A stretch of DNA of 64,000 bases from Climacium dendroides. Lineage: Eukaryota > Streptophyta > Bryopsida > Hypnales > Climaciaceae. The translations under genes and the position numbers were made by a program. Below, piece after piece: positions 1 through 12,869 of this stretch; positions within the stretch are counted from its first letter, which is position 1, and every line of letters begins with the position of its first letter. A model generated the notes under the pieces. It had not been told where the DNA came from. It saw only the letters and a program-made list of their open reading frames with translations, and did no database searches. Location: contig OX467091.1 of the NCBI GenBank assembly GCA_950106755.1, positions 5,225,538 to 5,289,537 of the forward strand, in the 5' to 3' direction.

Positions 1-54
1 GGAGAATTAATTCCTTAAAACTTCAAACTTCAAATGTGAGGACCGTGAAAGCCG

Positions 55-120
55 CAGTTCATCGCGCAGTTCATCGCGCGGTTCATCGCGCGGTTCATCG
101 CGCGGTTCATCGCGCGGTTC
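55..120. repeat. 12-bp GC-rich tandem repeat upstream of the Tic22 gene
   Basis: About five and a half copies of the 12-bp unit CGGTTCATCGCG, the first two copies with CAG instead of CGG. It lies about 220 bp before the Tic22 start codon, in the promoter or 5' leader. Each unit carries several CpG sites in otherwise AT-rich DNA. A regulatory role is only inference. Confidence 0.85.
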
Positions 121-339
121 CTGTCTCCCTCCTGTCGTGATCCTAACCCCTTCCCTTTCCCGCATCAGCAGCCTCAACCTTTCGCCATTTTTGTCTCTCA
201 GAATTTCGTGTCCAAGGGTGTAGCTTGCATCCCCGCATTCGCATTCGAATTTGAAGATTTACAAGCTTTACAAATCTCTCTTTCGTAGTCTGTGGAGTTT
301 CTTCTGCATTGGAACACAAGCAATACTTGCGCTGCTAGG

Positions 340-2974
340 ATGGAGGACGCTTCCGCGAGCCGAGTGTCGTCCACGCCTGCGTTCGGGAGAGGCGTCGTTC
401 ATCAGCGCTGGCCTCGCTTGGATGGCGCTTCCATGGTCTCTGATTTCCAGAGGCGATTGGCTGGGGTTCAGAATTGGCTGGAGGCAGGGGCGAACACGAT
501 TACGCGCTCGGTTGAAGTAGGGAAAGGCTCCATAGCGCAGAGCATTGAAAGAATTGGAAAGAGAGAGAGAGGCGGTGTGAACGGTAGGCAATTCGATCAA
601 CTGTGGATGACTTTATCAGGGTTTGGAGCGCATTTGCAGAGGGCGAGGTCGGAGTTAGTTCTGAATCAGGGAGCGCGTCGACAGCCTCTGTTGGCAGCAT
701 TGTCGCTTGGAGTGGCGGAAGGGAAGCACATGTTTGATATTGCAATGAGCGGGGAGCAAGTGGCGAAGCGATTAGACGGGGTGCCCGTGTATACTGTGAG
801 CAACTCCGCTAATGAATTCGTGCTAGTTTCGGATTTGAACACGTCGAAGTCACTAGGGATTTTCTGCTTTCGAGAGGTGGACGCTCAAGCGCTTCTTTCT
901 CAGGTACTTGAAAAATCTCTTCAATTGCACTGCCGATTTACGAGGTGCGAGAATTATTGTATGTCATGGATATGTGACATTGAAGAGGGAAATTGTAAAA
1001 CCCTAGCCTCTAATACCCTTACCTCTCTTGCCTCAAGCCTTTTCAAGCGTAATTCCCTCCATAATTATCATGCCTGTGTTTCAACCTCCTAATATCTGCA
1101 GTTTGCAAGATTACAGTGTCAATCACTTAATGACATTTTTGTCGTTTTATCTTGGAATGTATGAATTTGTATTTGATCGAAACTGTTGCCTACGAAACCT
1201 GCACACTCAACCATGAGCATCTCAATATGAAATGTACAGTATGAATGATCTGCATTTTCTTTGTTGGTTCAGGTTCGGGATCGCGAACCATCTTTAGGCC
1301 GTGGAGCCAAAGTTGTTGCTGTATCACTTGACAAGGTGGGTGTTTCAGTCTGTACCTTAAACCGTAGGGGTTAAGCCTTCGTGCATAAATTACACCGTCT
1401 TGACGTCTTATTGCTTCTAATAGATATTTGTAGATTGAGCCTCTTCAACTGGAAGGTTTTGATGGAATCTCTTTGTGCCACAGGTCTACCAGCTCAGCAC
1501 TGAGGGCATTGCTTTTCGTTTCTTGCCAGATCCTCGTCAAGTCAAGAATGCACTCGAGGTAGTTGACTCCCTTTTGTCCATCGACCGAGTCATTTGTGGT
1601 GTACAAAATGCAAGTGGCTTAAACAGCATAATCATTGTTTCCGTTGTTTCGATACTTGAGTGCTTGACAGAGCAGATTCCGCATTTATGCTATTTGTTTA
1701 TGATAGCTGGTTCGATGACTGGTTGACAGTGTGTCTCCTCAAAGATATCCGGTCCCAAGATTAAATTTTACCCCTGATTTTGATGTTGGTATAGACCATG
1801 CGCGATATTGTCTCATCTTTATTTACTCATATGCAAGGTTTTTACGGCCTTGTTGCATGGCTTGCTTCTAAACTAATATTTATAAAGCTGTTTACCGTTG
1901 TTACAGACAAGGTTTAAGGCTGGGGAAGCAGGCAAAGCTTTTGATGGAGTACCAGTTTTCCAGGTATAGCTGCAAGTACTTCTGTGCTGTCACTCTATAG
2001 TGCTAGTTTTGATTAAGTCAGCTGTTACTGAGTTGGTTCATGTTGGGTAATATATGCTATACTATGGATGAGATCGAAGCAGTCCTAAGTTGTGTTCGTT
2101 CATTTGCAGTCTGACAATCTCATCTTAAGGAGCAATAACCGTCGCTTTTGTCCAATTTTTTTCTCCAAGGTGGGCATTTCTGTATTCATAACACGACCAA
2201 GATTCATCCAATATAATGTGGCCATCTTCTGATGTCAGTTTTTATTTTTTTAATTCATTCATGCATCTAATGCTGTAGTTCGTTTTGCTCAAGGTGCGCG
2301 CCGACTTTTGGGAAGTCCTGTGGGCTTGTATAAAACTAGAGACGCCTTTTTACAATATCAATGTTTTGGTCTCTTTGAGCTCTATGCAGTTCTCGTTGTG
2401 ATGTCCTTCGACATTTTTTACTCTCAAAGGAATGAACTTACTATGTGTTTATCTTCTGATTCATAGGAGGATTTGGAAAATGCTCTCCAAAGAGCTTTTA
2501 AACAACAGCAGAGGGTGAATCCAGCTTTGAAAGTTAATACAGATATACAGGTACGATTTAGTGCTGAATTTCTGTCTTGGTAACAATTACTTTGCTACTC
2601 ATGTGTAAACTAAATTGATTAGTCTTGTATTCTCTCCAGCATGTGTTCAGAAATCTTGAAATTTTGACCTACTTGTGTTTTTGAGTGAATGGCAGGTGGG
2701 TAGCTTTGAAGACGTTTTGAAGAGAATGGAGGTATGCTTTTCTCTTCTATGCGTACTTGCAATAGTCTGAATTAGTTATTATTAGACAATGAAGTGCAAT
2801 TTGGTGCGTTCAGAGTTTTGAACCCCCTTTGAATGGTGTATTGATTATCTCCGCATGTTTTAAATATCGCAGAGCAACGAAGAAGAGACGGGCTGGAGTG
2901 ATATCGTTTTTATACCACCAGGAATGGACGCTTTTAAACATTTAAGCAAATATCAAGGCACAGTTCTCGGTTAA
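340..2974 (+). CDS. TIC22: Tic22-like chloroplast protein import component
   Basis: Eight exons give a 346-residue protein: 340-903, 1273-1335, 1484-1558, 1907-1963, 2110-2169, 2467-2550, 2696-2731, 2873-2974. All seven introns are GT-AG and in phase 0. Tic22 is a soluble intermembrane-space protein of plastids that helps preproteins pass between the outer and inner import complexes. Residues 136-346 follow the family closely: RLDGVPVYTVSNSANEFVLV and SLGIFCF in exon 1, KVVAVSLDKVYQL and VKNALE in exons 2-3, then FDGVPVFQSDNLILRS, EDLENAL, NPALKV and WSDIVFIPPGMDAF. The first ~135 residues are rich in Ser, Arg and Ala and act at least in part as transit peptide; they are longer than in Arabidopsis. 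I chose the ATG at 340, because the frame upstream reaches only a GTG at 292. The family assignment is firm; exon edges were chosen by eye. Confidence 0.93.
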
Positions 2975-3499
2975 TCACCTGATTGAAGTTTTCCTATGAT
3001 GACCAAATGTACGTACTTTGAGCAATTGGAGGTGAATTATGCCTACTTCTGATGTTTTCTGCACAGGTTCAACATCAACTACCTTGGTGTCACCGTTTCT
3101 GTTAGTGACCGTCACTTTCTGTTGATGTGTGCTTGTCAATGATTTTCTTTTCACTCATGTATTTGAACATTGCCTATCATGCGAATTCGATGTACTGGAA
3201 TTCTAGTCAGTATTCCATGTTGCGTAGGATTGAAGGAGGTTGTTGGATTATTCCTTGTGGTATGGCGAGGGTTGGTGTGAAGAGGAGTATTAGAAGGGCT
3301 GGGCGTAACAGTGGTTGCATACCTTTCTCGGCCTGCTGGCTAAGTGCAGTATCTGTCCTTATCAGTTTATTATCTGATATGAGCCTCATCGAGCCTCATC
3401 ATGATATTAATCTAATTTTTCTTGGGTGCGGGTTGGACCAGCTTGCTGGTTGCCTGGATCGGCAATCGTCGCCATACTGTAGCACTACCTCGGCATGGT

Positions 3500-3640
3500 C
3501 CTAGGATGGGCCCCCGTGTTCCAGACCATGGACCCTGCGCAGAAAGACGGTTAGTAAGTTACTAAGATGTGATTAGTGAGAGGGCCAATAGGGAGAGACT
3601 TGCAAGAAATTAGGTTTTCATTACTAGTTCTACTCCTCCA
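3500..3640 (+). repeat. Dispersed repeat fragment, inverted copy at 60180-60340
   Basis: The stretch from about GGGCCCCCGTGTTCCAGACC through CAGAAAGACGG to GAAATTAGGTTTTCATTAC matches, with scattered differences, the reverse complement of 60180-60340. Shared blocks include CAGAAAGACGG, AATAGGGAGAG and AAATTAGGTTTTCATTAC. It looks like an old transposon end or LTR fragment; no coding part is attached to either copy. Confidence 0.7.
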
Positions 3641-4289
3641 CAAGAACTACTCCCCACAAGAATTGGCTCCATTTTGTAGGCCAAGGTTTTTGAAGAAAAT
3701 TTCGGGAGATTGTTGAGACTTCTTGAATATTGGGTGTGATAAAGAGATCCTTGGTTTAGATCATGGGGGCACTAGGATTGTGTCCACTTCTTCTTTGGGA
3801 GATTGTTGAGATTGGTGCAACTCTTCCCCTCAAATCAAAATTGGAATCCCTAATGACATATTGTTGTGTTTTTTATTATCCCCTAAAGTCCCAAGGCCTT
3901 TTTTTCATCATAAATTGCTCAAAAACTGTCATTTCTAGTATAAAGAGCGAAAAAAAATTTAAATGGCATTTTTTCCCATGTCTAACCCCAAGGTCTTGCA
4001 ATAAGAATGTGTTGAAGAAATTTTAGAAACTTTGATTGTAGAGATTGCATGATGATTATGTTCAAAGTGAAGAAAACATGGTTTTTTGGCATTGTAGTAT
4101 AGTTTTTGAGATTTTGAATCCTCTAAACTTCAAATTTTTGTATATGTATTTTGAATTAAAAGTAATTTAGTATGAAGAGTTGAGTTGAGAATCTAGGAAA
4201 ATAAAAATAAAAGTAATGTGGTTTTTATTCTTCAAAAAATTGTTATGCATATCAATCAAAGTTAACTTTGTGGAACTTTTTGTCTTGAA

Positions 4290-4620
4290 GAAAATATAAA
4301 AATGGAGCTTCAAAATGAATCCTCTACATTATTTTTTCAAGGTATTTTGATTGCTTGCAAAACAAGATGCTCCATAACTTTCACATCACAAATCCAAATG
4401 GAATGAATCAAATCCTTTTAGGTAGAAAAAAACACAATCTACAAAAAAATTAAATTAAATTAAATTAGATGTTTTATTTTAAAGGGTTTTTTTGGATTTA
4501 TTTTGTTGCTTGTCAAGTTGAAATTTGAACTTATTGTAAAATAACTCTTGCTCTTGGGCACCAACTGAAATAAAAACTATATTCCTAGAAAACTAATAAC
4601 TTACCAAAAAAAAAATTCAA
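4290..4620 (+). repeat. AT-rich dispersed repeat, second copy at 25895-26170
   Basis: Blocks such as CCATAACTTTCACAT, GGAATGAA and CAACTGAAATAAAAA occur in the same order and spacing at 25895-26170, in the same orientation. The two copies are strongly diverged. The element type cannot be told; the unit is non-coding. Confidence 0.6.
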
Positions 4621-6199
4621 AACTTTTTGCTCATACAAGCCTGCCCAAGGTCCATTTTGTCCCCCTTAGATACTGGACCGTGCTTGAACTATGCATATGT
4701 GATTGAGACGAGAAAAGGGTTCCAGGATCTTGTGATCTGCTGCATAGCAACCCAGAGATTAGGAAGAATTTGACATTTAACCGGCAAATTTTGGACGTTG
4801 ATTAGGTCGGGCAGGTGCTTTTAGTCATTGCTCACAGTGCAAATTTTTCAAAAATGATCAAGAGTACCGAGATGTTCGTTTTCTTTCCGCAGAGGCTTCC
4901 ATAAAAAAATTTCCAGAGTTGCTTCATGACGACGGTTGTAGCAGTGCCCTCGTGTATTGAGGTCTTTCCATAAGCCTGCCCGCAGAAGGTCGCGAAAGAG
5001 AATATCCTTGCCAGCATCCAAGCTTTCTGCACAGGACCGGTCCGCCCGCGCCGGTTGCCCTTCCGAAACAAGTGACGACTCCCACATACAGATGACATTG
5101 CACGACAGGAAAAAAAGTGTAGCGGACCCGTCTGCTCAAGATATTTGCACAACATGCACGGAGCTTCTACAATGTCTGAAGAAGTTTAATAAATTACTTC
5201 AATAAAATGAACGAATGAAAAAATGCTGTCAATCACAAGAAATTGGCCACGCTTTCTATCCTTCGTCAGAATGGGACGCCAGAGCGCTTGGGGTTTACCG
5301 GTAATACGAGTGGAATGCCTGGTAATTGCCATTCAAAACGCTTCGGCACAGTTTCCAGTGCTCTTGAATTGGTCCCCGAATTCCAATGGCAAAACCACGT
5401 TACAGGACTATGTGCACAATGCCACAATCATAGAAAGTGCACACTAGAAACTTACACGTCTGCAAAAGGGTTGTTTCCTGCAAGCTCTATGGCGAGAGAC
5501 CAAGCCCGATGACGTGCTCGATAAATTAGGTGAAACATCTTAATGCACCAAACAAAAACTCTTTACTGGAACATTTCATCACTTCCGCCGACCTTTCTGA
5601 GTGTCAATGGTGTCGTTCTTTATTCCAATGAATAGAGGGGCACAGGAATGCCAGCCTGTTCATTGCTGTGAAATTAACAATGTACACAACAAGCCCACAC
5701 TTTCAAGCCCACACGGGCTGGCAGAGGGTTAGCCTAATAATGTCAGCATTTACACTAGGAACTAAATTTTAACACCAACTATCCTTATGTTTGCTCTATC
5801 TTACACCACAACACTTCCTTGTCCTGCAGCAACCTACAGTTTTCTATTCTCACCGCCCCTATATTCACAGCTTCTATATTCATCACCTTCAAAGCAAGGT
5901 ATTGAAGGACGCGAAGAACCCAACACACTACTCTGTCCACTACTGAACTTCTCTGCCATTCAAGTTGTGAGCATCCTCTAACTCATCTAATTTGTCAGAA
6001 ATAATACACCACTCTGACAACTGTTCGTGTGAGTGAGTTTAGGTATTTAGTGTTACTCTCACTGTCCTCCTAGCCTTGAGGTGGGATCTGGAATGAACAC
6101 TCTTAATTTACGCCAGCCTCAAAAGAGGCAGGAGTTATTTCTCACACTTCCCTGAGTTTGAGTACATTCTTTTAACATCAGGAGCCTCTAACAAAGAAG

Positions 6200-8252
6200 T
6201 TAACAAAGATCTTCTCCGGACATATGAGCAGGCAATGACTGGGTGGTATGAATATCAGGAGAACCTAAAGGCGACGTCTGAGTGGCTGCCGAAGAGGTAA
6301 TGGGAACTGACACAGCATGACCTGCAGGAGCCTCAAGCAAGGGAGTTGTCTCTGTAGCTGCTGGATGGGCGTGTGAAGCGTCCTGCTTGCAAATAGGACA
6401 GAAAGGTCGCCGCGTGAGTAGCCACTGGTCTATGCATCCGATATGAAAATCTGCACGCAACACGTAAGAATAAAATTAGCACAAAAAAACATCTTCACCA
6501 TATAGACGATTGAAAAATTAATCAGTTTGCAAATCTGTGCTGATCAGACATAGTAACAGAGGGTCTACAGAAAGCAATTTGATGAGCCATCAACATACCG
6601 CACATTTTTATAGTGCAGTCAAAGAGCATACTCTGACAAATTTACAAAATTTAATTGATTCATGCACAGTCGAAGTTGAGAGCAACAAACCATGGTGACA
6701 AGGTAAGAGTCGCAGTTTTTCTCCACTCTCATAATCCTCCAGGCAGATAGCACATGTCTCTCCACTACCAGCTCCCTCTCCATCAGAAGCTACTTTAAAA
6801 ACGAAGGTCGGCAGCGCGTGCACATCTCGCGCATCCATTCCAGATGGTTCTCGAGATAAGAGCCGAGAACCAAGATGGCGCAATCTATGGCGTCGAACAA
6901 AGAAAAACGTTGACAGCACTGCTGATATTGCAAGAAGCGAGATTGAAGACACAGCCATGATTGACCAAGCGGTGTCTTGCACGGCCGGCAGCAGGGTACA
7001 CGTTGTATTCTTCTCCCCAACGGCACCCAAAAGAGCTTGACCGGTAATCCAAGAGACAAATACTGCATATATGTCAATGTCCTCAGTTGAGCCAGACACT
7101 GCAAAAGGAAATAACGAAAGCAATTAGTAATGAGGCACCAACACAATAGCAGTCTGAGCCACCGCAGCAGTTAGCCCCTGCAGGACCAAGGATTCATGGT
7201 TTTAAATGACCAACATAATTGATCATATTCTGAAAAACATTCCGATAAGGCCAAATTTTCAACAACGGAATCAGAGAAGAACATTGCATGTGTTGATCAA
7301 AAAACAAATACTGGATAAAAGGAGGCTCCTATATGATGGCCATGAGGGCTTATTGATCCTTCAGTGATGAATAATCATTTTCAGCTCGCAGCAGAATTCT
7401 TAATGGATCATAACAAAATAAAGTCCCACATGGCTTCAAAAAATCGTCAATGACTCCGTGCACATTGATGTCCAGTAGTCTAGAAACTGGATGCCAGATG
7501 TGAACCCAACTAGTTCATACAAACTCAGATGATTGCTTGCTTATGTGGCTTACTTGTTACCAATTCGTCAAAAGAGTCCATACTATTGTACACAATAGCA
7601 GCCTGGAATCCTGCATCTTGAGCATTCTTCACTTTCCTATCAAAATTACAAGTACCCCGTGATATCAATACAAAAGGAGGTAACAGCTCTTCCTTGGGAA
7701 AGTGGTTCTTCAGAGGGGAACACGCGTCAAGTGGACTTGCAATGTACAATATCCCAGACACACCTTCATCTGGAATAGCGCGAGCTGAAAAAACAGGAAT
7801 AAGGCCAATATCAATACACATATGAGATGAGCAACAACAAATATAGAGGTTTAGGGTGCAGTTCAGAGGACACCACGCCCTGAAATGTACACCTAAGATA
7901 CAATCTCTCCGTACAACATACACCGGATGTCTCCTGAGTGACACTCTACCCCAAATATAAAGCTCTCAGGTGAAATCATACGTAATAATATTACCAAGTT
8001 AATTTTCTCTTGCGAATTCAACGACGTCAAGAAACTTGGAAAAAACAAACATTGAGAGGGGAGGGCATGCTCACAGAAGGCAGATTCCATGTCCGGAAAA
8101 GAGCGAGATTCATTTCTGGTGTTAAGCATAAGCACAGCTACGCTGCCACGGCTGAAAAGAAGCGTGAGAAGAACAAGGGAAAGACATCCCAAAGAGACCA
8201 TGACCTCCCTTTGGCTCGCGACCCTGCTAAGAAACCCCGATTCCGAAGGCAT
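6200..8252 (-). CDS. RMR: RMR-type vacuolar sorting receptor (PA domain, TM, RING-H2)
   Basis: Four exons on the minus strand (8252-8075, 7784-7554, 7098-6691, 6450-6200) give 355 residues; each intron is GT-AG and in phase 1. RMR proteins sort storage proteins to the protein storage vacuole. Order of domains: signal peptide (about 18-40, a Leu/Val-rich run), lumenal protease-associated domain (about 50-170, with SPLDACSPL, PPFVLISRGTCNFDRKV, AQDAGFQAAIVY and IYAVFVSWITG), transmembrane segment 179-203, basic stop-transfer RRHRLR, then a C3H2C3 RING-H2 at 251-292 (CAICLEDY...LLPCHHDFHIGCIDQW...CPIC). A Ser/Thr/Pro-rich tail of about 60 residues follows, as is usual. Length fits the family (about 300-450). 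The ATG at 8252 gives the longest leader; ATG 8201 directly precedes the hydrophobic run and is a real alternative. The frame remains open upstream to 8468. Confidence 0.9.
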
Positions 8253-9340
8253 GTTCACGGTTGACTGAACACAGAAAGGCTTACGAGATTCTCTGACCCT
8301 GAATATTTTCCAGTCTCTAAACCCTCTCTCTGTTGTACTCCAAAGTCCCGCATACTCTACGCCACCACAGGGTTCGGATACTATGGACGGCACCAGCAGC
8401 AGGATAAAATCAAATACCCTAAAACCAGGAAGCCCGCAACCAGGAAAAAAAATGATTCCCTTGATCAATAAGATAAAACTAATCCGGCGCGCAAAGATGA
8501 AGAATAATTAATTTCAATATTACAAAGCTCATAGAGCACCGCTTCGACAAACCACAGGAGAGTAATATTCTCCTGAAACACCAAAGGCTAAACCTAGCAG
8601 AACCTCCAGTCGGCCAACAGGAATAAATAAGCTCAATAATGGCTCGCAACCCCTCGAAAACATCCAGAAAACCAGTATACGAGCTCGCCACAACCGTTCA
8701 CCTCGATTTCAAAAACCCTTCCTCCACCAGAATGTTCAAATTTCTCATATTGTAAACCCAAGTACGATACTGATCCACCACAGACACTCACAGCATCCGA
8801 TTCAGAGATGAAACCTCTAAACTACGCAACACGAAACTCGAAATGCGCGACTACACGGGGAAATGCGAGCGGAAGCTTCCGGACGGCAAGGAAATGGCAG
8901 AACAATGGCCGAAAAATGGCGACACGGAGTCCGAAACCGCCACGAGGACCTCAATGGATAGCACTGCGACGAACTCCTGAAGGAACGAGATTTTGGAGAC
9001 TGGAGACGACGATCGATCGAAGACAAAGCTGTCGTGCGGTGATCGGCGCAGCTCCTCCGTCCTCCTTGAGAGCGGCGATGAAACGTGGAGGGTGCGGGAA
9101 AGCGCCTCAAGCGAAGGAAGCAAGGGGCCACTTGGTGAGGTCTGGTTGGGACCCGGGTGAAGCGGTTATCAATTATCGTATCCGGACTGGTTATCGGGAT
9201 GGGCGGGTACGACATCTCCCTGTCATGTGCCTTGCTCTCTCACACGTGTCGGCACGGCTCCCGACAACACCGTTGAAGATGCAAGAATGTTGGAAGAAAT
9301 TCCTTCACATCATTCAAGCATTATTCAAGCATTAGATGTT
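8253..9340. other. Upstream region of the RMR gene, GC-richer island at about 8800-9290
   Basis: This is the promoter and 5' leader of the minus-strand RMR gene. The block 8800-9290 is clearly richer in GC and CpG than its surroundings, which makes it open in several frames on both strands (175 codons on plus, 132 on minus) without conserved motifs. I take it as a CpG-rich promoter, possibly with a non-coding first exon, and not as a gene. Confidence 0.5.
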
Positions 9341-9512
9341 TTTTTTCAACTAGGTGTACTATTTTATTCATCACATTGATTAAGTAGCTACATATGAAAA
9401 ACAAATTTTATTTTCATTCTTGAATGATGAAATCATACGTTTAATACAAGTAAAAAAAATCCATGTTTTTTGAAATTTTTTGTAATGACTATGAATTATT
9501 AAAGGAAAAAAA

Positions 9513-9770
9513 AAGGCATAAACTATGTTTTAATGCATAAGCTTCAAGTATGTGGGGATGCTTTGGAACTATTTGTTCACAATGCACACACTTCATACTC
9601 TTGAAGGGAAGAAAGAATCCTAAGAACATAGTAATGAAAATAAAAATGAAAACTGAAGTTACAAACCTTGTTTTTAATGTATAACTTTCAAGTATGTGGG
9701 GATGCTTTGAAACCAATTGTTCACAATGCATATACCTTATATTCTTAACAGGAGGAGAGAATCCTAAACA
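9513..9770. repeat. Tandem duplication, unit about 144 bp
   Basis: Two diverged copies in direct orientation. AAGTATGTGGGGATGCTTTG occurs at 9545 and at about 9689, followed in both by a GTTCACAATGCA block and then GAGAATCCTAA-like sequence. Unit length is about 144 bp. There is no coding content. Confidence 0.75.
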
Positions 9771-12700
9771 AAAAATAATAATAAAATATATACATAAAAA
9801 TATAAAATTATATAAAAAAAATTAAAGATTCTATTGATACTAATAAGTACATGTATATGTAATAGATACTAGTGTGCTTTGTGCCGTTGCCACAATCAAA
9901 ACAAAAATAAAAGTAATTTTCTAATTTTTTAGTTCATAAAAACTTTAAAATTCAATCACTTTCACATTGTATGTCTGAACACCATGAAACCAAGCCGGTG
10001 CACCCCTCCTCGCCGAGGACTTTTTGATGGTACTAAGCATGCGACTAGGGGACGCACGGTCCAGGAGATCTCAACATGACAAACAAATAAACAAAATCTT
10101 TTTGGAACACCCCTGAATCAGGCGCTGATCTAATTAAGTCTTTGCTTTATGAGAGCCACTACTAAATCATCAATCAATCATCAATCAATACTTATCCTAT
10201 ATCCTTTTACATATCTGTAGAATTTAGAAAAAGCTTACAAGCTATTATATTATATTATACCTGAACCCAAGCTTTGCTATAACAAATGTAAACCAATCGT
10301 TTTCATAATAATATATGTACAAAGGTGGAGTATCAAACTCCAAAGTTTATACACAAGCAACATATCTATATCTCCTAAGTATAGGACAAAACATCATTGC
10401 ATAATTATTACTAAGTAAAAGAATGCAACATGAGAGTTTTGGAATAGGAATTTTTTGTATCTTGTCAAAAATCCTCCAAGAGTCTATGGACCTCACCTGT
10501 GCCCATCCTACAACATGACAAAACGGAATGTTAATGAGGTACACGAGGTGTCTACAGTCCATAGTGCATGTTATAGTTGTTACAAGGAGTTAAGAAAACA
10601 AAACTAACAAAATTACATCAATCAACACATTTGTAAAACCTGGTTGCTAGAACGTAAAGAAGAGGCCATTTTTTGAGTACAGTTGTTCCCCCACAGTTTC
10701 CAATATCAAGAAAATCAACTCTTTCAAAGTGTCAAACTACTCCAAGGTCAATTCGGTGGAGCTTCATAGCATACCAAACCAAGCTCTCAAGCTTATTTTA
10801 CTCAACGATCACTCAACAATATCAGACAATATGCAGCTATCTCAGCATACCTTCATAACCAAAACTAAGTTTGGGCTAAGTGAGATATATTAGAGAAAAA
10901 AGATGTATGAAATATAATCCATTCATTAGTAAATTTTCCATCTAACAATAAGCCTGTCTTGTAGACAATATTAAATTCGTTGTCATTTTTTCTAAATGTC
11001 CATTGCAAAACAATTACTAGAAATGAAAGCTAATTTTTTTGTTGTGTAGGTTTAGCAGCCATTGAAGCTTCATTTAAGGGAACAAACTAAAGTAGCTAAA
11101 TGGAGGCTATTTTGAACATTGAATCATAATTAAGCCATCACATAAAAAAGATCCTATAAAATTCCATTAACTCCACAATGGGAGGGAGGGATTCTTCCTA
11201 CATTGTTTTTCTTTTTCTTTCTATATTTTTTTCCTTTTTATTCTTGGCTCTTTTTTTATTTGACAACCTTACGTGATTCATTTATATATAATGTTCTCTT
11301 ACTCATAATAGAATATAAGTTGAAGTAGACATCAAGTATTAATTTAAAAATATAATCTTGACGTCGAAATTTAGAGAACAAAACAAACAAAACAAAACAA
11401 TTTAAGGTATAGATTTATAATATACAAGATGTTTATGTGAAAATATAATCAAAGATCTTATAAATATTAACAAGTACATGTATATGTAATAAATATATAT
11501 AATGTAAAAGATAAAGGTTTTATCCTTAACTCTATAGTAATGTTCATAGAGCACCGTTGTAGCATTCCTTATAACTTGGCGCCTTAGTGGCAATGGAATA
11601 ATGATGTCCAATCCAATTTTAGCATGTTGTTGTTGGAGATCATTGAATGCCTACAACATAGCCACATTTCAAGAGATAGTAAGTGCCTTGTCACTTATTG
11701 ATATAGTGGTCATTTGGAATGCAATTGGTGGCAATGTTCTCTAGTTAGTTTCCCATGTCCGAAATCAACCATTGCTGGCCATAATAAAATATTAATAAAA
11801 AATAATTAAAATTTTAAAAATGATTAAAATAATTTTTTTCAAAAATAATATTTTAGATTTTTTTAATTATTATCTAATGTGGCAATTGCTTTGTCACATT
11901 AGATTGTTGTTGTGGTTGAGTTTTCATAATTTAAGAACTTAGGAAACTCACAATCCTTTAGAAAAGCTAAATCTCATCTAATGAGTTAAGCCACCTCATC
12001 TTTTGGATAAAAATATTGGATCATTTTTTAGATATTTGAACTCTCAAAGGCCTAAGGCCATTTTTGTAAAAAGACCACGTAAAACTACCCCTATTGTTGT
12101 GTGCATCAAAATTTTCAACAAAATGTCTTTTTTTGAAGATTTAACCTCGAGATCTTATAGTAGACTTGTAGAAGAGAAAGTAGTAAGAATTCCATGACAT
12201 TTGACCATACGGGTTGAAATATATTATTATTTGAAGAGAAAGTGTGTGTTTTTCCAAATGTACCCAACAATTTTAGATGTCTTTGATCATTGATTGTAGC
12301 AAATTTTTGCACTACAGCTTTTGAAATTAAATATCCATCATACTTAATATGCAATTAGTCATGTCTCAAAAAAATTCAAATAAAAAAAGACATGGGCCAC
12401 ATCTAAAAAAATCTTGCAATGCAACAACGTCCAATAGTTCACAATGCACAACATAAATTTTTGAAACTTGGAAACCCAAACAATGGATTGAAAGATATAC
12501 TAATGCTTTACAAGTTCCATTAATTCTTTTTGGAAAAAACCAAGTCTTCTACTTCCTAAAGAATTCAGAAAAACTATGTGAATAATATATAGGTAGAGGC
12601 TTTTGGCAACCTTTTAAAAATGGATTCATTTGCATTCTTGGTTTGTTCCTAAACTGTTCACTCCATTGAGAATTTTGAGCTTGACCTCCTTCATCCACCT

Positions 12701-12869
12701 TCCTTCAAAGCATTTACATAGTGGCTGCTTTAAGAAGGGGCCTCTAGTGAGGTATGTTATGTGTTGTAATTTTGTTGTTTGAATAGCAAACTATAAGAAA
12801 ATTTAGTTTAAATCCATTGAAAACTATCTCGCATGGCTTCAAAGCATTTCTTATTTAATTTGAATTTTT

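Larger units (their letters stand above)
2975..6199. other. Intergenic region between Tic22 and the RMR gene
   Basis: No gene is supported. 2975-3490 follows the Tic22 stop and contains one 125-codon open frame without recognisable features. 3500-4620 holds dispersed repeat fragments (listed separately) in very AT-rich DNA. 4630-5900 is less AT-rich and apparently single copy, with several short overlapping frames on both strands (for example around 4832-5155 and 5243-5512) but no conserved motif. The two genes converge here, so both 3' UTRs and poly(A) sites should lie in this gap. Confidence 0.6.

Noticed and set aside
292..339. Upstream extension of the Tic22 frame starting with GTG at 292
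   Set aside because: Plant nuclear genes rarely start with GTG, and the first ATG in frame (340) gives a complete protein.
3127..3504. 125-codon frame after the Tic22 gene
   Set aside because: No recognisable motif, odd composition, and its end runs into a dispersed repeat.
8808..9335. Open frames on both strands upstream of the RMR gene (175 and 132 codons)
   Set aside because: They overlap each other, lie in a GC/CpG-rich block where stops are rare, and show no domain or signal; better explained as promoter.
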